Part shown: positions 21,540 through 31,766 of the stretch, in pieces
How the letters are laid out: each line of letters starts with the position of its first letter
Position numbering within the stretch: the stretch's first letter is position 1
Assembly: GCA_963575745.1 (NCBI GenBank)
Contig: CAUYUJ010000359.1
Coordinates: 118,133 to 182,132, forward strand
Origin: Prorocentrum cordatum
Lineage: Eukaryota > Sar > Dinophyceae > Prorocentrales > Prorocentraceae
Length of the DNA: 64,000 bases
Reading direction: 5' to 3'
Made by a program: the position numbers and the translations under genes
The notes under the pieces: generated by a model
The model's input: the letters and a program-made list of their open reading frames with translations, nothing else
What the model was told of the DNA's origin: nothing
Databases searched by the model: none

Positions 21540-21690
21540 CATGCGTTTACGGTTGAACGCCGCCCTCGGCCCATTTGGAACGATCGGGCGATCGAAGAGC
21601 CGCCGATCGTTCAAGGTTGAACGATCCACGCGGTGTCGAAAGCCAACGCCGGGTTCGACACGACGCGAACTTGCCGTACAGTCGGCCCGG
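21540..21690. repeat. Inverted GAACGATC repeat, shared with 29250-29345
   Basis: GTTGAACGCCGCC, GAACGATCGGGCGATCG, GCCGATCGTTCAA and GTTGAACGATCC with GCGGTGTCGAAAGCC are matched at 29250-29345 by GTTGAACACCGCG, GATCGGCCGATG, GTTGAACGATCTG and CGCGGTGTGAAGCC. It folds back on itself at GCCGATCGTTCAA. Confidence 0.6.
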
Positions 21691-21924
21691 ATTAGCAGGT
21701 CGACCCTGCCAAGTCAAGGGTACCCGTGAGTCCTGTGCCTCGCGGCCCGTGCCTTCTCGCACTCCTATGGCGATGTGGTCCCCGGAAGGGTCTCGCGTCC
21801 TCTCGCGTGTCCTCTCCAATTAAGTCCGACTGTAGGAATGTGCGCTGACATCGCAGGCGCCCGCCGCGCCCTTTATCGGGGGCGGCAAAGAGGGGGGTGA
21901 TGACTAGGGGGGGGTGGATATCAT

Positions 21925-22075
21925 GGCGGGGGCCGTGATATTTTCCCAGATATCATTGCGCTTCTTCTTATTCCATTACGTCCCTGGCCCCCCCGCTGGG
22001 CCGCGCACATGCCGCCGGTCATGATTTGCGCCCCCCCCTCTTGGATACCCCTCTCTTGGCCGCTCCCGACTTTAG
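21925..22075. repeat. Dispersed repeat shared with 26283-26435
   Basis: The order GGCGGGGGCCGTGATAT, ATATCATTGCG, CCCCCGCTGGGCC, CATGCCGCCGGTCATGATTT, CCCCCCCCTCTTGGATACCC is repeated with moderate divergence at 26283-26435. Confidence 0.65.
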
Positions 22076-22079
22076 GCCT

Positions 22080-23280
22080 TCATCGCCGAGCACTACCCGG
22101 ACGTGGTCGACGAGGAGGCACCCGGCGTGCGCTCCCATCATCGTGGGCCTCTCCAGGGCTCCTCGATTTGCTGGGCCCCCGCGCTGCGGGGCGCCCTGCA
22201 CCAAGCATGGTTCAGGAGGGAACAAAAAACACACAGACACAATTAATCGTCGATTCCCAGAAAATATGGGAAAATATGGGAAGGGGGGGGGAAGACAAAA
22301 ACACAGAAAATATGGGAAACTATGGGGAATCTTTTTATTTGTGTGTATTTATTTGTGCGTCCCAGGGCCCCTTCAATGGTGTTTCACTTGGCATCGCTTG
22401 AACGTGTGCATTGCGAGGGCCATCGAGGAGCATGCTGCTCACCTTGGGAAAAAAACACGCGCACGACACCGAAAAATGCACAGGGAATGGGCGTCCGAGC
22501 GATGGCGAGTTCACCCCCACCCCCCAGGGCTCATTTCGATTCCTCCGATTCGATTCGATGTCGATCGCCTCCGATTCCGAGTCGGCTCGGCTTCGGATTC
22601 CGATCTGAGCTCCGATGTTTCAACGGAGGCCTGCCAGCCTGCCGATCTCCGCCGATTCGACTTCTCCCGACTCGGCTGCCGATTTCCGCCGATCCGATTC
22701 ATGTCGATCGCCGATCCGATTTGTCGATTCGATTCTGGGCTCTCCTGCCCCCCAGCGCGGAGAGGTGCCTCCCGACGCGGTGGGATGGGCCCACAACCCC
22801 CTTGCGCTCTCGGACGGAAGACCTTGAGCCCACGGCGTGCCTGCAGGGCGGAGTCCAGCCACTTCCACCATGACGAGCCGAGCACCGTCGGCACCGCTCG
22901 TAAGGATGATCCGCTCCCCAGGGGTGCCCCTGCATCCTGGCCTCTCCGGTCATCTTCGGTCCATCCTCGACCACGCTCGATGGCCAGCCCCGCTCGAAGA
23001 GCTTCGGCATGGGCGCCCAAGGCCCTTGCATCCTGTGCAGTCGGAGTCGATTTGAGAAAGCACGCGAGAGGACACAAGACCCTCCCGAGGGCCACCTTCC
23101 CATAGGAATGCAGAAGGCATGGGTCGCGAAACGGCGGGGTCGACCTACGAATCAGGCTCGACTGCATCGCGCATCCTCGCTATTGGTTTTGACTGCAGCG
23201 CTGCCAGGCCATGTGCACGGCGCCGCGCAAAATGGCACGCGGGTCGGCCCAGAGGGCCACGAATCACGGGCCTGTTTTCC
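22080..23280. other. No gene recognised; CCGATTCGATTC-type repeats at 22540-22740
   Basis: 22540-22740 is made of short GATTCCGAT/GATTCGATGTC words repeated irregularly. The remaining sequence has long open frames but no family signature. Confidence 0.45.
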
Positions 23281-23299
23281 ACCACCACCACCACCACCA

Positions 23300-23410
23300 T
23301 AAGTTGGAGGGGTGAGGGAGCTGGAGGATGAGGAGGAGGACGAAGAGGAGGTGGAGGAGGAGGAGGAGGAGGAGGAGGAGGAGGAGGACGAGGAGGACCC
23401 CCTCCCCCTC
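23300..23410 (+). repeat. GGA purine tract
   Basis: GGA repeat preceded by (CCA)n at 23281-23300. Confidence 0.9.
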
Positions 23411-23614
23411 CTACTTAAGTTGGCGGTGGCAAATAAGCCCACCAACGATCAAATGCCACGGGTGGGGACCCCGAAGCGCCAGGCAGCGGGCCTGCCGCCT
23501 CCCGGGCACCCAGCGCACTGTGTTTGTCGGACCTCTCTCCGCTTGTGACGGCAGCATTTGTCCCCCCCTTGGTAACTTCTCGTTGCGAGCCCGGGGGGGA
23601 AGTGAAGAGGGGGG

Positions 23615-23649
23615 CATCCTTCTCCTCCTCCTCTTCCTCCTCCTCTTCC

Positions 23650-23684
<35 letters not shown>

Positions 23685-23830
23685 CGTCCTCCTCCTCCTC
23701 CGTCCTCCTCCTCCTCCTCCTCCTCCTCCTCCTCCTCCGTCCTCCTCTTCCTCCTCCTCCGTCCTCCTCCTCCTCCTCTTCCTCTCCGCCTCCTCCTCTT
23801 CCTCCTCCTTCTCCTCCTCCTCCCCCTCCA
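23615..23830 (+). repeat. TCC pyrimidine tract
   Basis: TCC/CTC repeat with TTCC and CGTCC interruptions, opposite in strand to the GGA tract 200 bp upstream; together they could pair as an inverted repeat. Confidence 0.9.
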
Positions 23831-23834
23831 GCGT

Positions 23835-24390
23835 TGTTTCGTCCCTCCCAAGGGTACAGCCAGACCGAGTTATAAGATCGAGGTCGGTTCGAGGAGGGTA
23901 CCCTAATGTTCTTCGTGTTTGTTGGACGTTTTGTGCATCCTGGTGATGGTGTGTGTGTGTGTTTTGGCCAGCGGAAGGTCTCAGATTCTTGAAGGATGCT
24001 CTTCTGTCCTGGGTTCGACTGTAACGTTCGCTACCAGGGCCACCCCGGTAACGCGAACGATCGCACCAGGAGCGGGGCTTGGACCTCCCCCTCATGCATG
24101 TAGTGTGTTGCACAGGCGATTCATGCGCCAGTGGCGCGGAAGCACCCTGGCGAGTGCACGCCGCGGCCCCCGTGACCGTCATCCTCCCGCCCGCCCCCCC
24201 CACCCTGGGTAACAACCGACCGTTGCCGGGGCAGGAGGGCGCAGCCGTGCCCTCCCGCCGCTGGGCTGCGCCACTCGGCCGGCGCGCCCCTCTGCCCCAC
24301 CGCCCGCCTGTCTTCTTGGCGCGCCAGTCCGCGGACGCCACGAAGATGCAGGTCCTCGAGAGCCGGAAGCTGGTCGCGGAGGTGGCGAGC
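23835..24390. other. No gene recognised
   Basis: GC-rich sequence of mixed composition. Short GT run at 23948. No domain or repeat family seen. Confidence 0.4.
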
Positions 24391-24510
24391 TCGTTAGGCT
24401 CGGCATGCTCCCTCGCGTCGTCGTCGTCGTTGTCGTGGTCGTGGTCGTTGTCGAGGTCGTCGTTAGGCTCGGCATGCTCGTTAGGCTCGGCATGCTCCCT
24501 CGCGTCGTGA
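24390..24510 (+). repeat. Tandem CGTTAGGCTCGGCATGCTC repeat
   Basis: The 19-bp unit occurs three times, two of them adjacent, with a CGTCGT/GTCGTGG-rich insert between and CCTCGCGTCGT after the first and last. Confidence 0.8.
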
Positions 24511-25110
24511 AGACATGACGACGGACGTAAACGTAATCGGAAGGGGCTAGGACTAGGATAATATCCGTTTCAGAGCGTTCCGGAATGCTCTCAGAGCGTT
24601 CCGGAACGCTCTGAGAAGGCCGCGGCGCCCGAGTTATTTCTTAGATCCCCGGATCTCAGAGATTCTCGATCTATCCTCACCCGAATTTATCCTCTTCCTG
24701 ACAGAGAACGACAGAGACAGCCCGCGCGCAAGAGTCCACACGAGGGGACTAGTCGGGGTGGGAGCATTACATATGCAATGTGGTGAAACATTGGAATATT
24801 CAAGTTCTGGTAAAAGACAAGAATCCAGCCTCAAGGCGCTTTCGCTCAGCAGTTGAGGCGATACTGAACCATGCTGGATGGTTTGTGTACTTCACAATGT
24901 CACCCGCCCACCGAGTCCTTGGCCGGGCTCGTTGTCGATGGGCAGAAACATCTAGAGACAATCATCGATCACAGGTCAGCGCTTTGCAACCCCATTTCCA
25001 TGGCTCCTCGGCCGCTTTGGCAGCCCAGCGCCACTTCCTTTGTCGACGTATGGTACCCCAATCCTGTATACCTGTTTGGTCAAGAACACGTTCTGTTTCG
25101 TGGGTGGTTC
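24511..25110. other. No gene recognised; palindromic CAGAGCGTTCCGGAACGCTCTG
   Basis: A 20-bp-scale palindrome lies at about 24596-24618, with a near-copy just upstream (AGAGCGTTCCGGAATGCTCT). The sequence downstream adjoins the reverse transcriptase fragment but shows no recognised continuation. Confidence 0.45.
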
Positions 25111-25117
25111 TTTTGAT

Positions 25118-25366
25118 CTACATACCCCATGGCTTACTGACTGAGTCCGTAACCCGGCGGCGTGGTGGACGAATAATCATACGCAACATATGTTTTTGAG
25201 TACGTTTAATTCGGATCTCGAGCTCGGAAGTGAAAGCCCAATAAGCACAACCGTAAAGCACAGATTCGGTGATAGTGCCATGAAATAAACGTACCCGGTC
25301 GCGAAGCGAGTACGATCGTTGGGTAAGTTGTTCCTTCAACCTATAGAGTTGTCTCCAGCCAGCAGC
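25118..25366 (-). pseudogene. Reverse transcriptase thumb fragment
   Basis: The minus-strand frame reads GWRQLYRLKEQL, LRDRVRLFHGTITESVLYG and KRTQKHMLRMIIRPPRRR. The order 'Leu-Lys..R-x-R-L-F-x-G-T-x-x-x-x-L-Y-G..Q-x-x-M-L-R' is the connection/thumb segment after the palm in RTE/Jockey-like non-LTR retrotransposons. Possible upstream parts lie out of frame at about 25400-25520. The palm motifs are absent, so this is a decayed fragment. Confidence 0.65.
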
Positions 25367-25369
25367 TCG

Positions 25370-25990
25370 TCCTGGCTTCGCCTTATCTTGCGGTGGGAGC
25401 GCCAGATCGCGGCATACTGATTCGCCCGAGGGCTGGACCATCCGATGCGATCCTTCGATCCCTCTCCTGCCACGAGTGGCTGGGCGGCACCGTCCAGGAC
25501 GTCTTGGGCGACTGGGGTTTCCTGAGTGTCCCAAAACTGTGCGGTGACGCACGGCGCGGTGAGGTCGTTGGAGATGATTTTGGGGCCCCGAGCTCTCTCT
25601 CTCTCTCTCTGTCTCTCGTACTTCGAGGGGATCGGCTACAGAATCGGTTTGCCCCAGAGTTGCGTTGTTTCGGTCGGGCCCACGAGAGCACGTAGAATGC
25701 TCAGTAGATCGACTACACATTCTCAGTCTTCTTCGCGCAGGCGACGGAGCAAAAAAAGAAACAAATGGGTAAATCAGTTCCACTGTCGACCCCCTGAACT
25801 CTCTCTCTCCCTCTCGGCCCCGCCCCGCGAAGGCCTCCCGGGTGACGGCGAGGACGGGCCGCCGCCGCAGCGGGAAGGGAGGCGCGGCGGGTGGGCGGGG
25901 CCGGGGCCCTGAGGAGGACCGTTCCAGGCGGCCGCAGATCTCGGGCACGCGCAGAGTGGGGCGGGAAGGAGAGGGCGGCCAGGAAAAGAG
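25370..25990. other. No intact gene; short CT runs
   Basis: Faint out-of-frame continuation of the reverse transcriptase fragment to about 25520; CTCTCT runs at 25592-25615 and 25800-25815. The rest is unassigned. Confidence 0.4.
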
Positions 25991-26225
25991 GAAGAGGAGG
26001 AGGCGGAGGGGGAGGGGGGGGGCAAGGAGGAGGATGAGGAGGAGGATGAAGGATGACGAATGAACAATGAGGGGTGAGGGGGAAGAGAAGAGGAGGGGGA
26101 GGGAGGAGGAGGAGGAGGAGGAGGAGGAGGAGAGGAGAGGAGGAGGAGGAGGAGGAGGAGGAGGAGGGGGAGGAGGAGTTGGAGGAGGATGAGGAGGAGG
26201 AGGAGGATGAGGGGGGGGAAATCCT
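25985..26225 (+). repeat. GGA purine tract
   Basis: Nearly pure GGA from about 26095 to 26215, with looser purine repeat before it. Confidence 0.9.
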
Positions 26226-26282
26226 GGTGCGGTGCTAACGATAAACCCGGGGGGGGTCGTAAAGGCTTCCTCGGGACAGCAC

Positions 26283-26435
26283 GGCGGGGGCCATGATGTC
26301 TCCCCAGATGTCATGGCGCCTCTCCCTCTTTCGCTGCGTCCCAGGCCCCCCCCCCCCCCTGGGCCTCGCACGTGCCGCCGGCCATGATTTGCCCCCCCCC
26401 TCCTCTTGGACGCCCCTTCCACTCTCTTGGGCGCC
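26283..26435. repeat. Dispersed repeat, second copy of 21925-22075
   Basis: GGCGGGGGCCATGATGTCT, CCAGATGTCATGGCG, CCTGGGCCTCGCACGTG and CCGCCGGCCATGATTTG match 21925-22075 in order. Confidence 0.65.
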
Positions 26436-26439
26436 CCCG

Positions 26440-26600
26440 AGTGGGGCGGGGGGAGGGGGAAGGCGAAGGGCTTCTCAGAAGCACCCCTGCTTCTCAGAAG
26501 GCGCGGGCCGTGTCTATAGGTGTAAGGTTGGCGCCTTCTTGAGAAGCAGCCTCCCTCTAAGAAGCCCTCCCCTCTTCGTTAGAACCCTTGCGTGCGCCGC
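26440..26600. repeat. Region with CTTCTCAGAAG arms, possibly a degraded family C MITE
   Basis: CTTCTCAGAAGC, CTTCTCAGAAGG and CTTGAGAAGC resemble the inner arms of family C, but the terminal GGCGGCGAGCGAG repeats are absent, so this is tentative. Confidence 0.3.
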
Positions 26601-26639
26601 CGAACTTCCAAGTCCTCGGGATTCTGTCTTTAGAGTGCA

Positions 26640-26790
26640 TTACGTAGCGTTCGCTAGCGTGTGGACGTCGATGGAAAGGCGCAGATTTCGCCTCGATGAG
26701 CGTCGACTTAGCGTCGGTTCGCGTCGACTAGCGTCGTCTAGCGTCGACTCGCAGAATGTATGGGAGGCTCCAAGGAGTTGCCACAGAATT
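26640..26790. repeat. TAGCGTCGA short repeats, second copy
   Basis: TAGCGTCGACTTAGCGTCG-like units are followed by GGAGGCTCCAAGGAGTTGCC, matching 14660-14800. Confidence 0.6.
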
Positions 26791-27214
26791 TCTGGGCCGC
26801 TGTTTCTCCTCAGACTTCCCTCCGCGAGCCCAGACCCCCTCGCGTCGTGACGACGTCACAACGGGAGATGGCTTGCTCTTTTGGACCCCGTGGGCCCTCG
26901 CTTGGCACTGGGACCGTCGAAAAAGCTGTCCCGGGGAATGAGCCGAGACGTTTTGCGGTCCACGTAGCGAAAAATCACGACGTCGGGGGTGAAGCCCAGT
27001 GTACTTTTCGGGCCTCGCCGCGCTTCCCCATCCTTCCGTGTGAGCGGATTCGCCAGAATCTACAAATCAGCCTCTTCTAGAACGCTCCGAGGCCTCCTCC
27101 TCCTCCTCCTCTTCCAGAGCTGGCGGATCTCAGCGATCCCCGATCGATCCTGATCCGATTTTGACCCAGTCTTGTTGCATCGTTCAGGGGACACGTCAGG
27201 GGGGGAGAGGCGCA

Positions 27215-27440
27215 GGGGGCATCCTTCGATAGCGTTCCCACGCTCAGATAGTTCTCACCTGTTTCTGCGCATGAGGTGCAAGTTTGATAACAGTGGTGGA
27301 TTAGTTCTTGGCCTGGGGCGTAAGTGAGACCCGCCGACGGAGGCTGGCATAAAGACGATGCGCAAACTTCGTAGAGGCCTGCATCCTGATAAGAAGGGTG
27401 GGCCCGCCAATATCGACAAATTCTAGATGCCACATCCCCC
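27215..27440 (-). pseudogene. Possible reverse transcriptase thumb fragment (RTE-like)
   Basis: The minus strand reads HLEFVDIGGPTLLIRMQAS, TKFAHRLYASLRRRVSL and, after a frameshift, YQTCTSCAETGENYLSV. This resembles 'F-x-x-L-G..I-x-x-R-I-x-x-A..F..L..L' followed by 'Y-x-x-C-x-x-S..x-G-E-x-W' in RTE-type elements. No catalytic residues are present. It could be chance similarity. Confidence 0.4.
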
Positions 27441-28020
27441 CCGACCTTCGGGGTCTGGCAGTCGCAGGCTTCGGACTCCATGATTGGGTTGGTCCGTGCA
27501 TAAGTTGGTCGCTTTTGCCCGACCGCGCTCAGGAATCCTTGTGAGTGAGGCGTTCCTCGGTTCCCCCTTTTCTGCCCGTGCGTACCCTCGCGCCCGCCGC
27601 CCTTCCTTGCTCTCTCGCCTCCTCGTCGTGTTTGACGGAGCGGCCTCTCGGGCCCCCCGTGCTGCCACAGCGCAGCGTGCCGCACGCCAGTACGCGCCGG
27701 TCAGTACGGTTCGAGTTGGCGCCACTGTGCGACTTCTCCTCCGTCGAGCTCAGACTGGTGCCTGCGCCCCTGCTCCTGGGTCGCTCGAATTTTCATGGGG
27801 GGCATGTTGCCTCTTGCGCGTGCACTTGCGACGTCGGCCTACGCGCCGTCGTTGCCAATTCTCTCGCCCTGCGCCCCAGCCGAGCCCGACCCGCTTCCTG
27901 GATCTGTCCTTGTGAGCCGTCAATCAAAAAGTATGCCCCCCCACCAGCCCATCTCAAACCGACGCCCAGGCGGGTTGAGACGATCATGGAAGCGTAGGAG
28001 CAAAATAGGGGACAGACGTT
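27441..28020. other. No gene recognised
   Basis: GC-rich open frames on both strands without domain signature. Confidence 0.4.
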
Positions 28021-28029
28021 ATCGTTCGA

Positions 28030-28238
28030 GGGAGGAGGAAGAATTGGAGGAGGAGGGGGAGGAGGATGGATGGATGATGATGGAGGGAGAAGGCTGATGT
28101 ATTTGCAGATCAGGAGGAGCAGGAGCAGGAAGAGGAGGGCGAGCAGAAGGATAAGAGGCGATGGAGGAGGAGTAAGCAGATGTGGAGGAGGAGATGGAGG
28201 AGGCGAAGGAGGGGGAGCAGGAGGGGTAAGCGGTTGAG

Positions 28239-28270
<32 letters not shown>

Positions 28271-28290
28271 GGAGGAAAAGGGCGAACAGA
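28030..28290 (+). repeat. GGA-rich purine tract
   Basis: Imperfect GGA, GGAGCA and GGCGA repeats. Confidence 0.8.
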
Positions 28291-28319
28291 AGAGCCAGAA
28301 GCCTCGTAGATTCCTCTCG

Positions 28320-28975
28320 GAGTCTTTTCGGATGTCGCTTGGAAGTTGTTTGCAAGCCTTTCGGGGCGTTGGGGGGCATCTTGGCGGGCCCGGGGCCGTT
28401 TTTGAGCGTTCGGGTGCCACGGGGATCCTCTTGAGGCCTCTTGGAGGTCTCTTGGGAGTTTCTTGGAGGCCCTTTGGGCGCCTCTTGGGGCCGCCCGGCC
28501 GCCTCTTGGGGCCCTCTTTGGGGAGTTTAGGGGCGCTCTTAGTGCCATCTTGGAAGACATCGATACAACAAGAAGGGACTTCCAATTAGGGCCCCCCTTC
28601 AAAAGCCCCAGACAGCGCCTCTTGGGGCGCTCTTGGGCGCTATTGGGGCCGTCTTGGGGCTCTCTTGGGCCCCTCGTGGGGCCGTCTTGGCCCATTTCGG
28701 AGCCATCTTGGGGCCTCGAACGGCCATCGGAAGAGAAAAGGCGAGAAGGCAAAAAACATGTATTTCCCTTAGGTTTTGGAAGGAGGTTTGTCTCTTCGGG
28801 GCCTCCTTGGGGAGCTCTTTGGCCACTTGGAGCCGTCTTGAGGCGATCTTGGGGCCTCTTGGACCATCTTGGAAGTCATTTTGAGCGATCTGGCGCTATC
28901 TTGAGCTATCTTGGAGGCCATCTTGGGCTATTTGAGGTGCGCTTGAAGCCGTGGGCCATCCTGAACGCTCCAACT
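28320..28975 (+). repeat. CTTGGGGCC-type degenerate repeat region
   Basis: Short words GCCATCTTGGGGC, GCTCTTGGG and CTCTTGGAGG recur about every 12-18 bp for 650 bp. The same words make up 49356-49870. Open frames read Leu-Gly-Pro-Ser-Trp repeats. I consider these products of repeat composition, not protein. Confidence 0.6.
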
Positions 28976-29640
28976 ACCCGCGACCAGTCCCGTCCAGGTC
29001 CAGGGGAAAGGTAAGGGGGAGGGGTAAACCACTCCCCGAAGGGGAAGAAGGGGGTTGGAAGAGGAACCTCTCTAGACTACCTATGACCCAAATGGCTGTT
29101 GGGATCCATCCCGCTGCTATGTTTACAGGTCCAGTGCTGCTCCAATTGCGCCTCCTGACGGGTGTTCGCAGAACTGCCGCAGGGGCCGTGCCGTTGCAGC
29201 CCAACAAAAAAAGCTCAGGGAGGGATGCATCGACCCCCAGGCCCCGTTGAACACCGCGGGCGACCCAGGATCGGCCGATGTTGAACGATCTGACGCGTCG
29301 GGAACGGCCGATGGTTCAAATTGGATGGACCCCCGCGGTGTGAAGCCGGCACGCCACGAGCCTGTGGTATTCGATCCGCTTTCCCACTTCGTGTTTCTAC
29401 CTGCTTCTTTCTAGGCCTCCCAGATGGGATCGGAGTCGATGGTCAGAGGTTGATAGACCTCCTGCCCTGACATGTCGATTAGCGAATTGGCCGTTTTCGG
29501 TTCGCGAGAGGACGTCGCGGCCGGCATTTTCGCGGGTCCAGGTCCGTCGGTTTCGGTCCCAGGCCGTTTTCATTATTAAGGGGAGGTTGATTAAAGGGAG
29601 GTTTGTCCACCGCCGAGATGGGGTCGGAGGATCGCGCCGC
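28976..29640. other. No gene recognised; inverted GAACGATC repeat at 29250-29345
   Basis: 29250-29345 is the second copy of the foldback-like repeat at 21540. The rest is unassigned. Confidence 0.45.
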
Positions 29641-29765
29641 ATCGACGATACATCGACGATGCGGCTCGAGGTGCAGCCCGATTTGCTTCATGTCGACGTC
29701 GCCGATGCATCGCCGACGACGATGCATCGCTGGTGCATCGCCGATGTATCGGCGATGACCTTCGA
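29641..29765. repeat. CATCGCCGATG short palindromic repeats
   Basis: CATCGACGATG, GATGCATCGCCGA, GATGCATCGCTGG and TGCATCGCCGATG recur over 120 bp; a shorter cluster lies at 40740-40760. Confidence 0.6.
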
Positions 29766-30099
29766 GGGGCCGCCCTCGTCGCCTCGACCCCGGAAATCTG
29801 GTGCGTTTGGACACCAGGAGGGGTTTGGGGACAGATTTTGTGAGCTGTCGCTGCCTCGACTTGCCGTCCGAATGCTCCTTGCCCTTCGTGAAGAGCCTCC
29901 TGGAACGCCCCGGGAGCCCCCCCTCGAACATCTCCCTGTCATCCCTCAAGGATGCCTCAGAGGACCTCCCCGGAACCCCTCGGGAGCCGCCCTGAAATTC
30001 CTTGTGTAGCCAGTCTAACCTCGCTGGAAAACGACTTGCACGGCGAAGCAGCCGGGCCTTGTGCTTTCCATCAGGGTCCAGATTTAAGCAGCACAATGC

Positions 30100-30205
30100 A
30101 GCACAATCCTCCTCCTGCTCCTCCTCCTCCTCCTCGTCATCATCATCACCATCGTTATCATCATGACCACCAGCAGCAGCAGCAGCAGCAGCACCATCGC
30201 ATCCT
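30100..30205 (+). repeat. CTC/CAT/CAG mixed trinucleotide repeats
   Basis: CCTCCTCCT, then CATCATCACCATC, then CAGCAGCAG runs. Confidence 0.85.
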
Positions 30206-30383
30206 TCCCCGTATCCTCACGGAGACTGGCAGTCAGGCACATCTCAGACGAGAGGATCGCCTGCCGCGCTGTGGTCTGTCCGATGGCTGCGCAGCCCAGG
30301 GACAGTTGGGACCCTTGAACACGAGGTTGTCCAGCGGTGCGCCCTGGGCACCCCCGGGACGAGGAGCGGGGAGGGAAAGGGGA

Positions 30384-30551
30384 GGATGGACATCTCCTCC
30401 TCATCCTCCTCCTCCGCCGTCTCCTCCTTCACCTCCTCCTCCCCCTCCTCCTCCCTCCCTCCCTCCCTCCCTCCCTCCCCCCCCCTCCTCCTCCTCCTCC
30501 TCCTCCTCCTCCTCCTCCTCCTCCTCCTCCTCCTCCTCCTCCTCCTCCTCC
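30384..30551 (+). repeat. TCC microsatellite at the 5' boundary of retroelement 1
   Basis: TCATCC and CTCC repeats become pure CCT/TCC from about 30485 and run without interruption into the spliced-leader sequence at 30552. The 3' boundary of the same element also abuts a TCC tract (38057-38110), so this is read as the target site. Confidence 0.9.
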
Positions 30552-30588
30552 TCCGTAGCCATTTTGGCTCAAGCCATTTTGTCTCAAG
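30552..30588 (+). other. Dinoflagellate spliced leader (exact, 22 nt) plus one truncated leader
   Basis: Positions 30552-30573 read T-CC followed by GTAGCCATTTTGGCTCAAG, matching the 22-nt dinoflagellate SL consensus at all positions, with T at the variable first base. Directly after it, 30574-30588 reads CCATTTTGTCTCAAG, which equals the 3' 15 nt of the leader with one substitution. In known biology a leader followed by a truncated leader marks a gene that was reverse-transcribed from a trans-spliced mRNA, reinserted, and trans-spliced again. It is not an SL-RNA gene: no GT splice donor follows. Confidence 0.95.
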
Positions 30589-30748
30589 ATGCCTGGTTCT
30601 CTTGGGCCAAAACGGATACCGCTAGTCCGCGGCTTGATCTCGAAGTTCTCTGCCTTCACTGCAGGGGTTGGGCGCCTGCACCAGTCTCATCCTTTCTCAC
30701 GAAGGTCCCTCTGTTGAGGGGTTCACTTGCCTCCGTTCACGGTCATTC

Positions 30749-31763
30749 ATGGCCCAAGATGGCTGGCACAGCAGTGGAGGGAAGGCTCGTCAGCAGTACC
30801 ACGACCCGTGCCCGCACTGCAGGTACCGCTGGAACTTCAAGAACAACCATTGGTGCTACCAGTGCACGGGGGCCCTGGTGTCGCAGCCTGATGGTTCGAA
30901 GCGGCCGATTGGGCAGTGGGCGTTTGGGCCTCCGCAGTTCTCGAGCTCGCCGTTCCATGTTCAGCCTGCTGGGTCTCCCTTCACCGACCCGACGCCGGCG
31001 CAGGCGGCTGCGGCAGCCGCCACGGGCCCAGGCAAAGGTCGTGGCAAGAAGGGTGCTCCTCCGCCACCTCGGGGGAAGGCCAAGGCGGGCCATGTTGACA
31101 GGCGTCCGTGGGTATATCGTGCAAAGTCCTGGCTCGAGCGCTGCTCCCTCAAGGTCCTGGAGGGGGGGGGCCTGGCTTCAGGAGGCGCGTGATGCAGAGG
31201 ACCTTGCGGTCACGGCGGCGGTCGAGGCCAAGCGCTCGTGGGGGGAAGCCTGCGCGAAGCAGCTCCCGCAGCCAGTGGCGTCGCCACCCGCTGCTGCTGG
31301 GGCATCGTCGCTCAACCTGTCCACGCTCCTGGGCGAGGACAGCGAGGTCGAGGGGCTCACCATCGTCGACGGCCCAATGTTCAGCACGGAGGGCCTCGAC
31401 CTCGACCCCGCGGACCTTCGCGAGTGGGAGCGGGCCAAGTCCAACCTTGCGGCTGGCACCAAGGCCGAGATCTCCAAGGCGCTCGGTTCGTCAGCCGAGC
31501 AGCTCGCCGCTCTTCGAGCGGAGGCCAAGCAGGTGTCCTTGCGGATGCAAGCGAAGCGCAGGCGGAGTGATGGCGCTGGCGATGGTGCTGGGGCTAGTGC
31601 TGTTGCTCAGCCTGGCGGGGCAGCTGCCTCTGGTTCCGAGGGCGACGGCGGCGGCACTCCTACCACCGGTTCAGCTGATGGGCCTGGGGAAGTTCGAGCT
31701 GCAGCCAGGCGCACCGCCAAGGAATCCTTCGACATCAACCGAGCAACGCAGCAGGGACTTTAG
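30749..31763 (+). pseudogene. Retroelement 1 ORF1 (Cys-rich finger protein), one frameshift
   Basis: The ATG at 30749 begins MAQDGWHSSGGKARQQ. Residues about 20-40 hold CPHC-RYRWNFKNNHW-CYQC, a Cys-x2-Cys-x11-Cys-x2-Cys finger resembling RanBP2-type zinc fingers. A Pro/Gly/Ala-rich basic stretch follows (GPGKGRGKKGAPPPP). A run of nine G (31162-31170) shifts the frame; the second half continues with WLQEARDAEDLAVTAAVEA, an acidic segment and a charged, probably helical region ending RATQQGL-stop. ORF1 proteins of such elements usually bind the element RNA; that role is inferred. Retroelement 2 has the matching protein. Confidence 0.75.
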
Positions 31764-31766
31764 CAA
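31751..31766 (+). promoter_or_regulatory. Conserved ORF1/ORF2 junction, CTT-TAG-C
   Basis: GCAGGGACTTTAGCAA spans the ORF1 stop codon TAG (31761-31763). The next open frame is +1. The same sequence (GCAGGGGCTTTAGCAA) stands at the equivalent place in retroelement 2 (57257-57272). CTT followed by a stop and C resembles known +1 frameshift sites such as CUU-UGA-C of bacterial prfB. The role is inferred. Confidence 0.6.

Noticed and set aside
28463-29014. A 183-codon Leu-Gly-Pro-Ser-Trp-rich frame
   Set aside because: The composition follows from the CTTGGGGCC word repeats, which recur without frame conservation at 49356-49870.
30552-30620. Spliced-leader RNA gene
   Set aside because: The leader is not followed by a GT donor or an SL-RNA intron-like tail; a truncated leader and a retroelement ORF follow instead.
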